Source of the DNA: Massilia sp. BJB1822
Lineage (GTDB): Bacteria > Pseudomonadota > Gammaproteobacteria > Burkholderiales > Burkholderiaceae_D
Assembly (NCBI RefSeq): GCF_013369485.1
Contig: NZ_JABWEB010000029.1
Coordinates: forward strand, 1 to 53,423
Length of the DNA: 53,423 nucleotides
Direction of reading: 5' to 3'
The position numbers and the translations under genes were made by a program. The notes beneath the pieces are model-generated. The model did no database searches, had not been told where the DNA came from, and was given only the letters and a program-made list of their open reading frames with translations. Numbering within the stretch: the stretch's first letter is position 1; each line of letters opens with the position of its first letter. Of this stretch, positions 17,065 through 26,460 are shown piece by piece.

Positions 17065-18911
17065 CAGAAAGTAAAGCCCAGCGAGAAGTGGATGCGCATC
17101 TTGCGCGTCGCATGGCCGTAGGCGAAATCGACGTTGATCGGGCCGAGCGGGCTCTTATAACGCACGCCGACGCCATAGCCGGATTTAGGGTGGATCGATT
17201 TCGGAGAGTCAGCCGCATTGCCCGCGTCGTAGAACACGGCGCCGCCCCAGGTGGGCTTGAACCAGTACTGGTATTCGGCGCTGGCGGTGGCCAAATAGCG
17301 GCCGCCCACCGTGGCCGTGCCTTCGCGCACGCCCAGCTCCTGGTAGGCATAGCCGCGCACCGAGTTGTCGCCGCCGGCGCGGAACAGGAAGGTGGTCGGC
17401 ACGCCGTCCTTCTTGCGCGAAGCGAGCACGCCCACTTCGCCGCGCAGGATGATGCTGCTCTTGCTGTTCAAAGGCTGGTAGGTGATGCCGCGCACGGTGC
17501 TGCGCACAAAGGGCTCGTCCGTCAGCAGCGGCAGCAGGGCGCCGCCCAGCTGCGCGTTCAGCACATAGCCCTTGGTCGGGAACAGCAGATTATCCAGCTT
17601 GCGCCAGGTGACGGCATAGGTCAGCGGCAAACTCTGGCTGCGGCTGGTGGGAATATGGTCGATCGATTTCGATTCGGTCAGGTACTGCAGGCTGATGCTG
17701 CGTTCCAGCCTTGGCGTGCCCCAGGCGCGCTTGCCCTGCACCGAGGCAGTGCGCGTGATCTCGCCCTGGATATCGTTGCGTTCGACGGCCGCGCCGAAGC
17801 TGTCGTTATAGCCGTCGGCCGTGGTGGGGAAGTAGAAATCGGTGCGCGCGGTCTGGCGCTTGGTTTCCAGCGTCAGCGCGCTTTTCATCTTCAGGCCGAA
17901 CACCGACAGATCGTCGTAGTTGACCTGGGTACGGGCGCCGGTATTGGTGCTGAAACCCAGACCCACGCTGGCGTTGCGGCGCTTGTTCTCGCTCACGCGC
18001 ACCAGCAGCGGCAAAGGCGCCATGGCGCTGGCGGCGGTGGGCTGGGGCTGGCCTTCCTGGCGCGCTTCGGCCGCTTCCAGCTGTTCGCCGATCACGGCTG
18101 ACATATCGGCGCTCACTTCCACGCCGCTGAAATAGCCTGTGTCCTGCAGGCGCGCCTGGTAGGCTTGCAGCGCCGCCTCGTTGTAGTAGTCGCCGGGATG
18201 GATCTGGTTCAGATTGCGCACCACCGATTCCGGATAGCGGCGCAAGCCTTCGATGCGCAGTTCGCCAAAGCGCATTTCCGGGCCGCTGTCGAGCACCAGA
18301 TGCAGCAGCGCCTTGTGCGTGTCGGGATCGACGGTGGCCTGGCTTTCGCTGAGCTGGGCGCGCGGATAGCGGGTCTGCATCAGCTGGCGCAGGATGCTGC
18401 GCTTGGCCGTTTCCCACTCGTCCTGGCGGAAGATGGCGCCTGCGGGCAGGGTCCAGCCAGCCTTCAGCGCTTCCTTATCGAAAGCCTCGCCGCCGCTGCT
18501 GGCGAAACCTTCCAGCACGATCTCCACTTCGCCCACGCGCACCGGTTCGCCCGGCTGCACCTCGACCACCACCGTCGGCGTGGCATCGGGCGTGTCGACC
18601 CGCACGCTCAGTACGGGCGAGTAGTAGCCGGCCGTGGCGACCAGGGTGCGGATCTGTTCGGGCGCCGCGCGCACCATGCGCTGCAGCTGGTCGCGGTCCA
18701 TGCGCGCATTGCCGCGGAAACGCAGCAAGTCCAGGTTCTGCTCCAGCAGCGTTTCCAGCTCGCCGGGCGCCTGAATGCGCACATTGTAGTGCAGCCCCTC
18801 GGCCGCCCAGGCGGCCAGCGGGAGGAGCAGGGCGGCCGCAGCCAAAGCCATGCGCCGCAATACATTTCTCGCTACTTGTGCCAAAATTCGTGGTCCTGCC
18901 TTAATGTTCAT
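17064..18911 (-). CDS. tamA: outer membrane assembly factor TamA (BamA/Omp85 family)
   Basis: A 615-aa outer-membrane protein. After a signal peptide (hydrophobic LAAAALLLPLAAWA), the first half contains POTRA-type repeats (for example EVQPGEPVRVGEVEIVLEGFA and FGELRIEGLRRYPESVVRN). From about residue 300 the protein becomes a 16-strand-type Omp85 barrel, with GAVFYDAGNAAD and the closing strand FSLGFTF ending in Phe, the usual Omp85 C-terminal signal. It forms the outer-membrane half of the TAM complex with TamB, whose gene follows with a one-base overlap. The ATG at 18911 is preferred; a GTG two codons upstream (18917) is possible. Its 5' end faces queC across a 64-bp gap that must hold both promoters. 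Confidence 0.92.
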   Translation of the reverse strand: MNIKAGPRILAQVARNVLRRMALAAAALLLPLAAWAAEGLHYNVRIQAPGELETLLEQNLDLLRFRGNARMDRDQLQRMVRAAPEQIRTLVATAGYYSPVLSVRVDTPDATPTVVVEVQPGEPVRVGEVEIVLEGFASSGGEAFDKEALKAGWTLPAGAIFRQDEWETAKRSILRQLMQTRYPRAQLSESQATVDPDTHKALLHLVLDSGPEMRFGELRIEGLRRYPESVVRNLNQIHPGDYYNEAALQAYQARLQDTGYFSGVEVSADMSAVIGEQLEAAEARQEGQPQPTAASAMAPLPLLVRVSENKRRNASVGLGFSTNTGARTQVNYDDLSVFGLKMKSALTLETKRQTARTDFYFPTTADGYNDSFGAAVERNDIQGEITRTASVQGKRAWGTPRLERSISLQYLTESKSIDHIPTSRSQSLPLTYAVTWRKLDNLLFPTKGYVLNAQLGGALLPLLTDEPFVRSTVRGITYQPLNSKSSIILRGEVGVLASRKKDGVPTTFLFRAGGDNSVRGYAYQELGVREGTATVGGRYLATASAEYQYWFKPTWGGAVFYDAGNAADSPKSIHPKSGYGVGVRYKSPLGPINVDFAYGHATRKMRIHFSLGFTF

Positions 18912-18975
18912 GTCCACATGTTACCGGATTGGTACAGTGGATGGCGTCCCTGATAAGATTTACAGAAAGTTTCAT

Positions 18976-19695
18976 ATGTTAGCAACTGATACCGCACTGG
19001 TGCTGTTTAGCGGCGGCCAGGATTCCACCACCTGCCTGGCCTGGGCGCTGGAACGCTACCAGCGCGTGGAAACCATCGGCTTCGATTACGGCCAGCGCCA
19101 CGCCATCGAATTGACGGTGCGTCCCTCCCTGCTGGAGCAGCTGCGCGCCCACAAGCCGCAATGGGCGCAGCGCCTGGGCGAAGACCATATGATCGACCTG
19201 TCCCTGATCTCGGCCCTGTCGCAGACGGCCATGACCGAGGACATCGAGATCGTCATGCAGGAAAACGGCTTGCCGAATACCTTCGTCCCCGGCCGCAACC
19301 TGCTGTTCATGACTGTGGCCGCCACCCTGGCTTACCGCCGCGGCCTGACGGTGCTGGTGGGCGGCATGTGCGAGACCGATTTCTCCGGCTACCCCGACTG
19401 CCGCGACGACACCATGAAGGCGCTGCAAGTGGCGCTCAACCTGGGCATGGACACCCGCCTCAAGCTGGAAACCCCGCTCATGTGGCTGGACAAGTCCCAG
19501 ACCTGGGAGCTGGCGCAATCGCTCGGCGGCGTCGGCCTGGTCGATATGATCCGCGCCTCCACCCACACCTGCTACAAGGGCGAACGCGGCGCCCTGCACG
19601 ACTGGGGCTATGGCTGCGGCGCCTGCCCGGCCTGCGAGCTGCGCGCGCGCGGCTACCGTCAGTTCGCGGCGGCTGCCGCCAACAAGCCGGCCTGA
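18976..19695 (+). CDS. queC: 7-cyano-7-deazaguanine synthase QueC
   Basis: A 239-aa cytoplasmic enzyme that converts 7-carboxy-7-deazaguanine to preQ0 using ATP and ammonia, in the pathway to the tRNA base queuosine. The ATP pyrophosphatase loop FSGGQDSTT is at residues 11-19. The C-terminal zinc site is present: one Cys in STHTCYKGE and three in GCGACPAC. PGRN and ETDFSGYPDC are further family landmarks. The length is near the usual 220-240 aa. The ATG at 18976 follows AGAAAG. No other queuosine genes are in the window, and I found no preQ1-type riboswitch in the short leader. Confidence 0.95.
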   Translation: MLATDTALVLFSGGQDSTTCLAWALERYQRVETIGFDYGQRHAIELTVRPSLLEQLRAHKPQWAQRLGEDHMIDLSLISALSQTAMTEDIEIVMQENGLPNTFVPGRNLLFMTVAATLAYRRGLTVLVGGMCETDFSGYPDCRDDTMKALQVALNLGMDTRLKLETPLMWLDKSQTWELAQSLGGVGLVDMIRASTHTCYKGERGALHDWGYGCGACPACELRARGYRQFAAAAANKPA

Positions 19696-19710
19696 AGCGG
19701 CAGGCAAAAT

Positions 19711-19742
19711 GGAAGAGACTGGCAATCGCTTTGCCAGTTTCC
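19711..19742 (+). terminator. probable weak terminator after queC
   Basis: The inverted repeat ACTGGCAA / TTGCCAGT (19718-19725, 19731-19738) surrounds a 5-base loop, with outer pairing GGAA / TTCC. It starts 15 bases after the queC stop. There is no clear run of T residues afterwards, so it may be a weak terminator or only a 3' stabilising hairpin. Confidence 0.45.
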
Positions 19743-19851
19743 ATTGGCTTTGCTCATAGGGCATGGGGTATTTCCCACAGCACATAATTTTCATTGCGGG
19801 GCAGGGGGCTGTAACGTACTATGAATGTCACCCTCTGCTGGCAGGACGACT

Positions 19852-22800
19852 ATGGACAAGCCCGCCCACCCCTCGCTGCGCGACCGCCTGCTGCATGGCT
19901 TGCTGCGGCCCGGCGTGCTGGCGGCCCTGGTGCTGGCAGTGTGTTCCGCAACCACCTGTGCGCTCTGGCTGGGCGCGCGCGCCGATGCCGAGCGTGAGGC
20001 CGAAACCGATTTCAATCACCGCGTCCGCGAACTGATCAACAACATGGCCCAGCGCATGCAGACCTATGTGCAGGTGCTGTATGGGGTGCAGGGCTTGTTC
20101 GCCAGCGTTGGCAGCGTGGACCGCGAAGCCTTCCGCATCTATCTGGCGGGCCAGGAGCTGAACCAGCATTTCCCCGGCGTGCAGGGCGTGGGCTTCATGC
20201 GCTGGGTGCCGGGCAGCGAACGCGCGGCGCATATCGCCGCCGTGCAGGCCGAAGGCTTTCCCGAGTATGCGATCACGCCGGCCGGCATCCGTCCGCAATA
20301 CGCGCCGGTGCTGTACCTGGAGCCGTTCAGCGGCAGCAATCTGCGCGCCTTCGGCTTCGACCCGATGTCGGAGCCGATGCGGCGCATGGCGCTGGAACAG
20401 GCGCGCGATTCCGGCCTGCCGGCCATGACAGGCCGGCTGCGCCTGGTGCAGGAAAAACAGGATCCGGGCCAAGCCGGCTTCCTGGTGCTGCTGCCGGTCT
20501 ACCGCAAGGGCATGCCGCAGCAGACCCTGGCGCAGCGCCGCGCCGCCATCGAGGGCTGGGTGTATGCGCCCTTCCGCATGGGCGATCTGATGGCGGGCAT
20601 CGGCGGCGAGCGCGGCGCCAGTCTCGATGTGGAAATCTACGACGGCAATAGCGTCGATCCGGCGCAGCGCATGTATGACAGTGGGGCCGGCCATCCGGGG
20701 GCCGGCGATCCGGCCGCCACAGCGCGCCAGACCACGCAGCAGATCAGCGTGGCCAGCCACCGCTGGACGGTGCGCATCGCCGCGCTGCCGGAAAGTTACA
20801 GCCTGCGCGATGAAAAGACCCAGCTGATCGGCATTGCCGGCCTGATGCTCAGCGTGCTGATGGCCCTCTTGGCCTGGTTGCTGGCGCAGAGCCGGGCGCG
20901 CACCGGCCTGGCCCTGCACCACAGCCGCGAGCTGGCGGCCGAACTGCAGGAAGGCCAGGCTAGCATGCAGGCGCTGGCCGACAGCGCCCAGCGCAGCCAG
21001 GCCATGCTGCGCAGCATTCTCGATTCCACCATCGACGGCATCCTGGTCGACGATTGCCGCGGCACGGTGCTGAATGTGAACCGGCGCTTCCGCCAGCTGT
21101 GGAATGTACCCGAGCATATGGACTGGCAAAGCGATGGGCCGATCCTGATGGCCCATGTGGCGGGCCAATTGGAACAGGCTGAACCGTTCCTGGAAGCGGG
21201 CAAGCAGCCGCACCGCGACAACGAGGAGCGGCAAGCCCTGCTGCACCTGAAAGATGGCCGCGTGATGGAGCAGTTCACGCGCACGCTGCGCCTGGGCAGC
21301 GGCCAGGCGCGGCTGTGGTCTTTCCGCGATATCACCGAGCGCACCCAGATCGACCAGCGCGAACAGACCCGGCGCCAGGTGCTGGAACTGCTGGCCACCG
21401 GCGCGCCGCTGTCCACCATCCTGGAAAGCGTGGTACTGGGCATCGAGGCCGATAATCCGTCCATGCTGTGCAGCATCCTGCTGCTCGATCCCGAGGGCCG
21501 CCGCCTGCTGGTGGGCGCGGCGCCCAGCCTGCCGGCTTTCTTCAACGCCGCCATCCATGGCCAGCCCGCGATACTGGGCAATGGTTCCTGCGGCCAGGCG
21601 GTGGCGGCCAACTGCCGCGTGATCGTCGAGAATATCCAGACCGATCCGCTGTGGCTGCGCCACCGCGACCTGGCGCGGCGCGCCGGACTGGGCGCCTGCT
21701 GGTCCGATCCCATCCGCAGCTCCTCGGGCGCGGTGCTGGGCGCCTTCGCCATCTACAGCCGCCTGCCGCAGCGGCCCAGCCCGGCCAATATCACCCTGAT
21801 CGAACAGGCGGCCCACCTGGCCGGCATCGCCATCGAGCAGGCCCAGGCGGCACAGGCGCTGCGCGTGGAAGAGGCGCGCTTCCGCAGCCTGTACGACAAT
21901 GCGCCCGTGGCGCTGTGGGAGCAGGATTGGTCGGAAGTGCGCGCCCGCCTGGTGGAGCTGGAAATGTCGGGCGTGGAAGACATTCCCGCCTATCTGCACC
22001 ACAATCCCAGCCAGCTCAAGCACCTGGCCAGCCTGGTGCGCATCACCGACGTCAACGCGGCCGCCTTGCAGCAGGTTGGCGCGCTGCCCAGCAACAAGGA
22101 TTTGTCGGTGCTGAGCCTGGCGCAGAACTTCGACCACAGCGCCTTGCCGGCCTTTGCGCGCGCGCTCACGGCCCTGGCCCAGGGCGCCCACCTGTTCGCC
22201 TGCGAAAGCAGTTTCCGCCGCCTGGATGGGGTGGGGCGGCAGAACGAGCTGACCCTCTTGGTCATGCCCGGCCATGCGCACAGCCTGGACTTCGTTATCG
22301 TCTCCACCGTCGACATCACCGAGCGCAAGCGCCTGAACGACGAGCTGCTGCTGCTGGCCACCACCGACTTCCTGACGGGCCTGCCGAACCGGCGCGAATT
22401 CATGGCCCGCCTCGACGACGAACAGGCGCGCCTGCAGCGCGATGTGGGCGAGCGCACGGCCGTGGTCATGCTCGACCTGGACCACTTCAAGCGCATCAAC
22501 GACGAGCACGGCCATGCTGCCGGCGACGCTGTGCTGCGCCATCTGGCCACCCTGATGCGCGATAGCCAGCGCAAGATCGATATGCTGGGCCGCGTCGGCG
22601 GCGAGGAATTTGCCGTGCTGCTGCCGGGCGCCGACCTGGCTGCCGCCTCCTCCTATGCCGAGCGGCTGCGCCAGCGCATCGCCAGCACGCCCTTGCTGCT
22701 GGGCGAACAGGAATTCACGGTGACGGTTAGCGTCGGCATCGCCGCCATGGATGCGCTCGACGCCAGCGGTGATGCGGCCCTGATCCGCGCCGACAAAGCC

Positions 22801-22956
22801 TTGTACCGCGCCAAGCGTGGCGGACGCAACCGGGTGGAAGTGGCGGGACGGGACAGCGCGGCGGCGGAAGCGGGAACAGAAGCGGGAAAAGAAGCGGGAG
22901 GCGGGGCGGCAAAGGAGGCGGACCGGCCGGAGCATCCCCCGGCCGCTTCCGCATGA
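19852..22956 (+). CDS. membrane diguanylate cyclase (CHASE-PAS-GAF-GGDEF)
   Basis: A 1034-aa sensor enzyme predicted to make cyclic di-GMP from two GTP. Order: a first membrane helix (about residues 20-42), an extracytoplasmic CHASE domain (about 60-290, with GVQGLFASVGSVDREAF), a second membrane helix (about 325-345), a PAS domain (about 385-500), a GAF domain (about 510-665), a degenerate PAS-like region (about 680-830) and a C-terminal GGDEF domain. The active site is GGEEF at residues 916-920. The allosteric RxxD product-binding site is present five residues upstream (907-910, RKID), so feedback inhibition is expected. The ATG at 19852 follows GCAGGA; an upstream GTG adds nine residues. 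The tail beyond the GGDEF domain is Glu/Ala-rich. Confidence 0.9.
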   Translation: MDKPAHPSLRDRLLHGLLRPGVLAALVLAVCSATTCALWLGARADAEREAETDFNHRVRELINNMAQRMQTYVQVLYGVQGLFASVGSVDREAFRIYLAGQELNQHFPGVQGVGFMRWVPGSERAAHIAAVQAEGFPEYAITPAGIRPQYAPVLYLEPFSGSNLRAFGFDPMSEPMRRMALEQARDSGLPAMTGRLRLVQEKQDPGQAGFLVLLPVYRKGMPQQTLAQRRAAIEGWVYAPFRMGDLMAGIGGERGASLDVEIYDGNSVDPAQRMYDSGAGHPGAGDPAATARQTTQQISVASHRWTVRIAALPESYSLRDEKTQLIGIAGLMLSVLMALLAWLLAQSRARTGLALHHSRELAAELQEGQASMQALADSAQRSQAMLRSILDSTIDGILVDDCRGTVLNVNRRFRQLWNVPEHMDWQSDGPILMAHVAGQLEQAEPFLEAGKQPHRDNEERQALLHLKDGRVMEQFTRTLRLGSGQARLWSFRDITERTQIDQREQTRRQVLELLATGAPLSTILESVVLGIEADNPSMLCSILLLDPEGRRLLVGAAPSLPAFFNAAIHGQPAILGNGSCGQAVAANCRVIVENIQTDPLWLRHRDLARRAGLGACWSDPIRSSSGAVLGAFAIYSRLPQRPSPANITLIEQAAHLAGIAIEQAQAAQALRVEEARFRSLYDNAPVALWEQDWSEVRARLVELEMSGVEDIPAYLHHNPSQLKHLASLVRITDVNAAALQQVGALPSNKDLSVLSLAQNFDHSALPAFARALTALAQGAHLFACESSFRRLDGVGRQNELTLLVMPGHAHSLDFVIVSTVDITERKRLNDELLLLATTDFLTGLPNRREFMARLDDEQARLQRDVGERTAVVMLDLDHFKRINDEHGHAAGDAVLRHLATLMRDSQRKIDMLGRVGGEEFAVLLPGADLAAASSYAERLRQRIASTPLLLGEQEFTVTVSVGIAAMDALDASGDAALIRADKALYRAKRGGRNRVEVAGRDSAAAEAGTEAGKEAGGGAAKEADRPEHPPAASA

Positions 22957-22963
22957 AACTGGA

Positions 22964-23341
22964 TCAGATGGTGTGTTCCTTGAGGTCGGCCTGACGGCGT
23001 TCGCGGCGGCGCGACACCATATACCACAGGCCGAACAGGATCAGCAGCGGCAGCAGGAAGGGCGAGATGGCCGCCACCAGCACCACGGCCAGCAAGGCCA
23101 GGCCCGCCACCATCAGCACGCCAAGACCGGCGAACAGCAGGCCGACGAAGAGCGCCGCGCAGACGATGGCGACGGCCGCGATCACCAGGCCGCCGGCGCC
23201 GAAGATCAGGCTGAAGAGGGCGGCCAGCGGCCCCTCGTATTCATCGCCGCCGAAACTCACGGTCCAATCGCCCATATCCAGCGTGTGCATGGCAGCGATA
23301 GCGAGAAGCACGATAACAGCGCAGGCGAGCAGTCTTTTCAT
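22964..23341 (-). CDS. small membrane protein of unknown function
   Basis: A 125-aa protein with a signal-like first helix (LLACAVIVLLAIAAMHTL), a short hydrophilic segment (MGDWTVSFGGDEYEGP) and then two or three strongly hydrophobic helices (IFGAGGLVIAAVAIVCAALFV and VLMVAGLALLAVVLVAAIS), ending in a basic tail with RRRERR. It probably sits in the cytoplasmic membrane. The ATG at 23341 follows a GGGG ribosome site; an earlier in-frame start at 23383 adds 14 polar residues and is less likely. The gene is convergent with the cyclase gene, leaving 7 bases between stops. No characterised family is recognised. Confidence 0.7.
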   Translation of the reverse strand: MKRLLACAVIVLLAIAAMHTLDMGDWTVSFGGDEYEGPLAALFSLIFGAGGLVIAAVAIVCAALFVGLLFAGLGVLMVAGLALLAVVLVAAISPFLLPLLILFGLWYMVSRRRERRQADLKEHTI

Positions 23342-23491
23342 GGCAAACCCCGTATGGTTGATTGTTCTAATGCCGTTTGGCATGGTTGCACTGTACTGCG
23401 CTTGGGACGGGCCGGCGACGGGCTTGCGACGGACGGTGGATTTGGCGGGCCGAATGGACGGTGAAACCGATGAATGGAGGAAATCTCAGCC

Positions 23492-23519
23492 TTGAACTTG
23501 CTTCAAGCTTGCCTATACT
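23492..23519 (+). promoter_or_regulatory. promoter for small proline-rich gene
   Basis: TTGAAC (23492-23497), a 16-bp spacer and TATACT (23514-23519) match the sigma-70 pattern at four or five of six positions in each box. The -35 box overlaps a small inverted repeat CTTGAA / TTCAAG (23491-23496, 23502-23507), which could be a regulator site. The start codon follows 30 bases after the -10 box. Confidence 0.5.
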
Positions 23520-23548
23520 GAATACCTATCTCGCGCATGGAGGGTAAT

Positions 23549-23794
23549 ATGGCATGGCTAGCATTTGACGAGGATCAATCGTTATCCTCGGGAATCGGCA
23601 GAGCAGAGCGCCAGCGTAGCGCACTTGACTGTTCCGGCGGGCCCAAGGGGCCGCCGTCCGCGCCGCCGACGATTCCGCCCATCATTATCACTCCGTACAA
23701 GTACCAGACGCCGGAACCGGCCATCGACCCGCGCATCACGCCGCCCGGGCCGCCGGTGCGGCCGCCGGGCCAGCCGGCGATCTATTTCCACTGA
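23549..23794 (+). CDS. small proline-rich protein
   Basis: An 81-aa protein behind a near-consensus promoter and a strong ribosome site (GGAGGG, 5 bases before the ATG at 23549), closed by a good terminator, so it forms a complete stand-alone transcription unit. The N-terminal third is mixed and charged (MAWLAFDEDQSLSSG, then RAERQRS). The rest is Pro-rich with Ile, Thr and Gly (PPTIPPIIITPYKYQTPEP, then ITPPGPPVRPPGQP). There is no signal peptide or membrane helix. It contains a single Cys (LDCSGGPKG). No family is recognised. An ATG at 23537 would add four residues but overlaps the ribosome site. Confidence 0.65.
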   Translation: MAWLAFDEDQSLSSGIGRAERQRSALDCSGGPKGPPSAPPTIPPIIITPYKYQTPEPAIDPRITPPGPPVRPPGQPAIYFH

Positions 23795-23798
23795 ACAC

Positions 23799-23824
23799 AG
23801 CCCGCTTCGGCGGGCTTTGTTTTG
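23799..23824 (+). terminator. intrinsic terminator with TTCG loop
   Basis: The stem AGCCCGC / GCGGGCT (23799-23805, 23810-23816) closes on a TTCG tetraloop and is followed by TTGTTTT. It begins 4 bases after the stop of the proline-rich gene. Confidence 0.85.
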
Positions 23825-23869
23825 GGCGGGCTGGTATCATGGCGGCCTTTTTCCCGTCGCGAGTCCAGC

Positions 23870-24361
23870 ATGAATGATTTTTCCGAACAGCAAGAAGACG
23901 ATGTCCTGATCCAGGAAGACCGCGTCTGGCAGGGCAATGGCTGGACGGCGCGCGTCATCAAGAATGAGGATGACGATGGCTGGGCCGTTGCCATGATCAA
24001 GGATGGCGAGCCGGAACCGGCCCTGGTCGGTCCCTGGACCATGGGGCGCGACAAGAAAAATCCCAAGCCGCTCGACATCAATGCCTTCCACACCCTGGTC
24101 AAGACGGCCAGCGAGGTGATCCGCCGCCACGAGCAGCAGCTGCATGCCCAGCTGCATAAATCGCTGCGCGTAGAAACGGAGCAGGGCAGCCTGACCGTCA
24201 AGCTCGACATCGTGCCGGACGAGGACGATCCCTACGCCCTGCTGAGCGCCGTCGATGCTTATGGCGAGCAACTGGCCCAGGTGCGCGTGGCGCCCACTTT
24301 CAAGCTCAGCACGTCCAGCGCCGCGGCCTGGATCGAAAACGACTTCCGCCGCCCGCACTAA
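23870..24361 (+). CDS. conserved-looking hypothetical protein, 163 aa
   Basis: A soluble, acidic protein without signal peptide or membrane helix. The N-terminal part alternates acidic and aromatic residues (EDDVLIQEDRVWQGNGWTARVIKNEDDDGW), reading like a small beta domain that ends in GPWTMGRDKKNPKPLD. A helical region follows (FHTLVKTASEVIRRHEQQLHA), then a second strand-rich part ending in WIENDFRRPH. The ATG at 23870 is chosen because upstream sequence is terminator and spacer. It stands alone between a terminator and the histidine kinase gene. No family is recognised and no function is proposed. Confidence 0.7.
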   Translation: MNDFSEQQEDDVLIQEDRVWQGNGWTARVIKNEDDDGWAVAMIKDGEPEPALVGPWTMGRDKKNPKPLDINAFHTLVKTASEVIRRHEQQLHAQLHKSLRVETEQGSLTVKLDIVPDEDDPYALLSAVDAYGEQLAQVRVAPTFKLSTSSAAAWIENDFRRPH

Positions 24362-24495
24362 GCCTGAGCACTGCCGGGGTTGCGGCTTTGCCGCATCCGG
24401 GCCGGCTTTCGGCTCCCGGCGCAGGAATCCGCTGGCCCCGGCGGCGGCGCCCTGATAATATTTCCGTTGTGAATTATTTATCGTCCAGGGGAAAT

Positions 24496-26448
24496 ATGGA
24501 AAGCCGTTTGCGCCGTCTTGAAGCCGTCCAGTCCATGCTGCTCGAAATCGGCCAGCAGTCGGTCAGCTGCACCGATATCGCGCTCTTCCTGCAAGCCGTG
24601 CACGCGGCGCTGGGGCGCATCATGTACGCGGCCAACTTCTATGTGGCGCTGAACGATCGCGACGGCGAAGACAACAGCGTGCGCTTCGTCTACTTCGTGG
24701 ACGTACTGGACGATGCGCCTGATCCCGGCCAGTTGGTGAAGCTGGCCTCGCCCGAGCAATCGCCGACGGCCTGGGTGATCCTGAACCGCCAGCCCCTGGT
24801 GATGACGGCCGAAGAACATATCTCGCGCGAAACCGGCGGCGCCTTCGGCCAGGGCACGGTGGCCGAGCACTGGATGGGGTGTCCGCTGCTCGACCAGAAC
24901 CACCAGATCCTGGGCGCCATCGTCATCCAAAGCTATGACGAGGCGCATACCTATAGCGAAGAAGATCAGGCCTTGTTCGCCCTGATCGCCAACTATGTGT
25001 CGAGCGCCCTGCAAGGCTTGCAAAGCATGGACCGGCTGGAACGCGCCGTGCGCGAACGCACCCTGCGCCTGGAGCATGAGGTGGCCGAGCGGCGCCGCGC
25101 CGAAAATCTGCAGCGCGCCCTGTACGAGATCGCCAGCCTGTCAGCCTCGGCCTCCGACGCGGGCGTGCTCTACCGCCGCCTGCATGAAATCATCAGCGAG
25201 CTGGTGACGGCGCGCAATTTCCTGATCGCCCTCTACCATCCGGACAGCGCGGAAATCAGCATCCCGTATTTCGTCGATGAAAAAGATGCCGAGGCGCCCG
25301 TCAAGCGTTTCCATTACGGCATCGGCATGAGTTCCTACATCCTCCAGCGCAAGCAGGCCCAGTTGCTGGATGGCCCGGCCTATGCCGCCCTGCGCGCCGC
25401 CGGCGAGATCGACGAACCGCTCGGCAATGAAGACATCCGCAGCTGGATGGGCGCGCCCATGCTGCTCGGCGACCGCGCCTATGGCGTGATCATCGTGCAA
25501 AGCTATGACGCCTCGGTGGTCTACAGCCAGGCCGACCTCGACATTCTCGCCTTCATGGCCAGCCATGTGGCGGTGGCGATTGCGCGCATGCAGGCCGACC
25601 GCGCCATCCGCCGCGCCAAGGACACGCTGGAAGAACAGAATGCCGCCCTGAACACGGCCCTGACCCAGTTGCAGGAAGCGCAAAGCGAGCTGGTGCGCCA
25701 GGAGAAACTCGCTTCCCTGGGTCGCCTGGTGGCCGGCGTCGCCCACGAAATCAACACCCCGCTCGGCATTTGCGTCACCGCCACCAGCCATCTGGTGCAG
25801 GAGCTCAAGCTGACCAAGGAAGACCTGGCCGCCGGCCAGCTCGACGAAGACGGCCTGAACGCCTTTTTCGACACCATCGACCAGTCGCTGCGCATCATGA
25901 CCACCAACACCCAGCGCGCCGCCGCCCTGGTGCGCAGCTTCAAGCAAGTGGCGGTGGACCAGAGTTCCGACAATATCCGCAACTTCCACCTGCGCAAATA
26001 CCTGGACGAAGTGCTGCTCTCGCTGCAACCCAAGCTCAAAGGCAAACCCATCAAGGTGGAAGTCGATTGCCCTGCCGACATCCAGCTCGACAGCTTCCCC
26101 GGCGCCATTTCCCAGATCGTCACCAATATGGTGATGAATTCCCTGGTGCACGGCTTCGAGGAAGGCCAGAGCGGCAGCATCAAGATCAGCGGCAAGAGCG
26201 ATGGCGAGCACATCCAGTTCGACTACAGCGACGACGGCATCGGCATGGACAGCTCGCTGTTAAGCCAGTTGTTCGACCCCTTCTTCACCACCAAGCGCGG
26301 CAGCGGCGGCAGCGGTCTCGGCGCGCACATCCTGTACAACCTGGTAACCGGCCCCCTGGGCGGCACGATCAAGGTCGTCAGCGCCCCCGGCATGGGCCTG
26401 CACTACCACCTGCGCTTCCCCCGCGACCAGCGCAAAAAGCCCGCTTGA
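24496..26448 (+). CDS. soluble sensor histidine kinase with two GAF domains
   Basis: A 650-aa cytoplasmic kinase without membrane helices. The first GAF-like domain spans about residues 15-170 and the second about 210-375; a coiled-coil linker rich in Arg/Glu joins them and another precedes the kinase core. The phospho-acceptor His417 lies in GVAHEINTPLG. The ATPase domain has the N box (VTNMVMNSLVHGF), G1 (DDGIGMD), F box (FDPFFTTKR) and G2 (GSGLGAH). It would sense a cytoplasmic or diffusible signal through the GAF domains and phosphorylate a response regulator. The ATG at 24496 has AGGGGA upstream. An HD-GYP response regulator gene is convergent, 12 bases from its stop, and is a plausible partner. 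Confidence 0.88.
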   Translation: MESRLRRLEAVQSMLLEIGQQSVSCTDIALFLQAVHAALGRIMYAANFYVALNDRDGEDNSVRFVYFVDVLDDAPDPGQLVKLASPEQSPTAWVILNRQPLVMTAEEHISRETGGAFGQGTVAEHWMGCPLLDQNHQILGAIVIQSYDEAHTYSEEDQALFALIANYVSSALQGLQSMDRLERAVRERTLRLEHEVAERRRAENLQRALYEIASLSASASDAGVLYRRLHEIISELVTARNFLIALYHPDSAEISIPYFVDEKDAEAPVKRFHYGIGMSSYILQRKQAQLLDGPAYAALRAAGEIDEPLGNEDIRSWMGAPMLLGDRAYGVIIVQSYDASVVYSQADLDILAFMASHVAVAIARMQADRAIRRAKDTLEEQNAALNTALTQLQEAQSELVRQEKLASLGRLVAGVAHEINTPLGICVTATSHLVQELKLTKEDLAAGQLDEDGLNAFFDTIDQSLRIMTTNTQRAAALVRSFKQVAVDQSSDNIRNFHLRKYLDEVLLSLQPKLKGKPIKVEVDCPADIQLDSFPGAISQIVTNMVMNSLVHGFEEGQSGSIKISGKSDGEHIQFDYSDDGIGMDSSLLSQLFDPFFTTKRGSGGSGLGAHILYNLVTGPLGGTIKVVSAPGMGLHYHLRFPRDQRKKPA

Positions 26449-26460
26449 TGTGGCGCAAAC

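Noticed and set aside
18912..18975. Possible preQ1 riboswitch before queC
   Set aside because: The gap is only 64 bases and shared with tamA, and shows no preQ1-type hairpin and A-rich tail.
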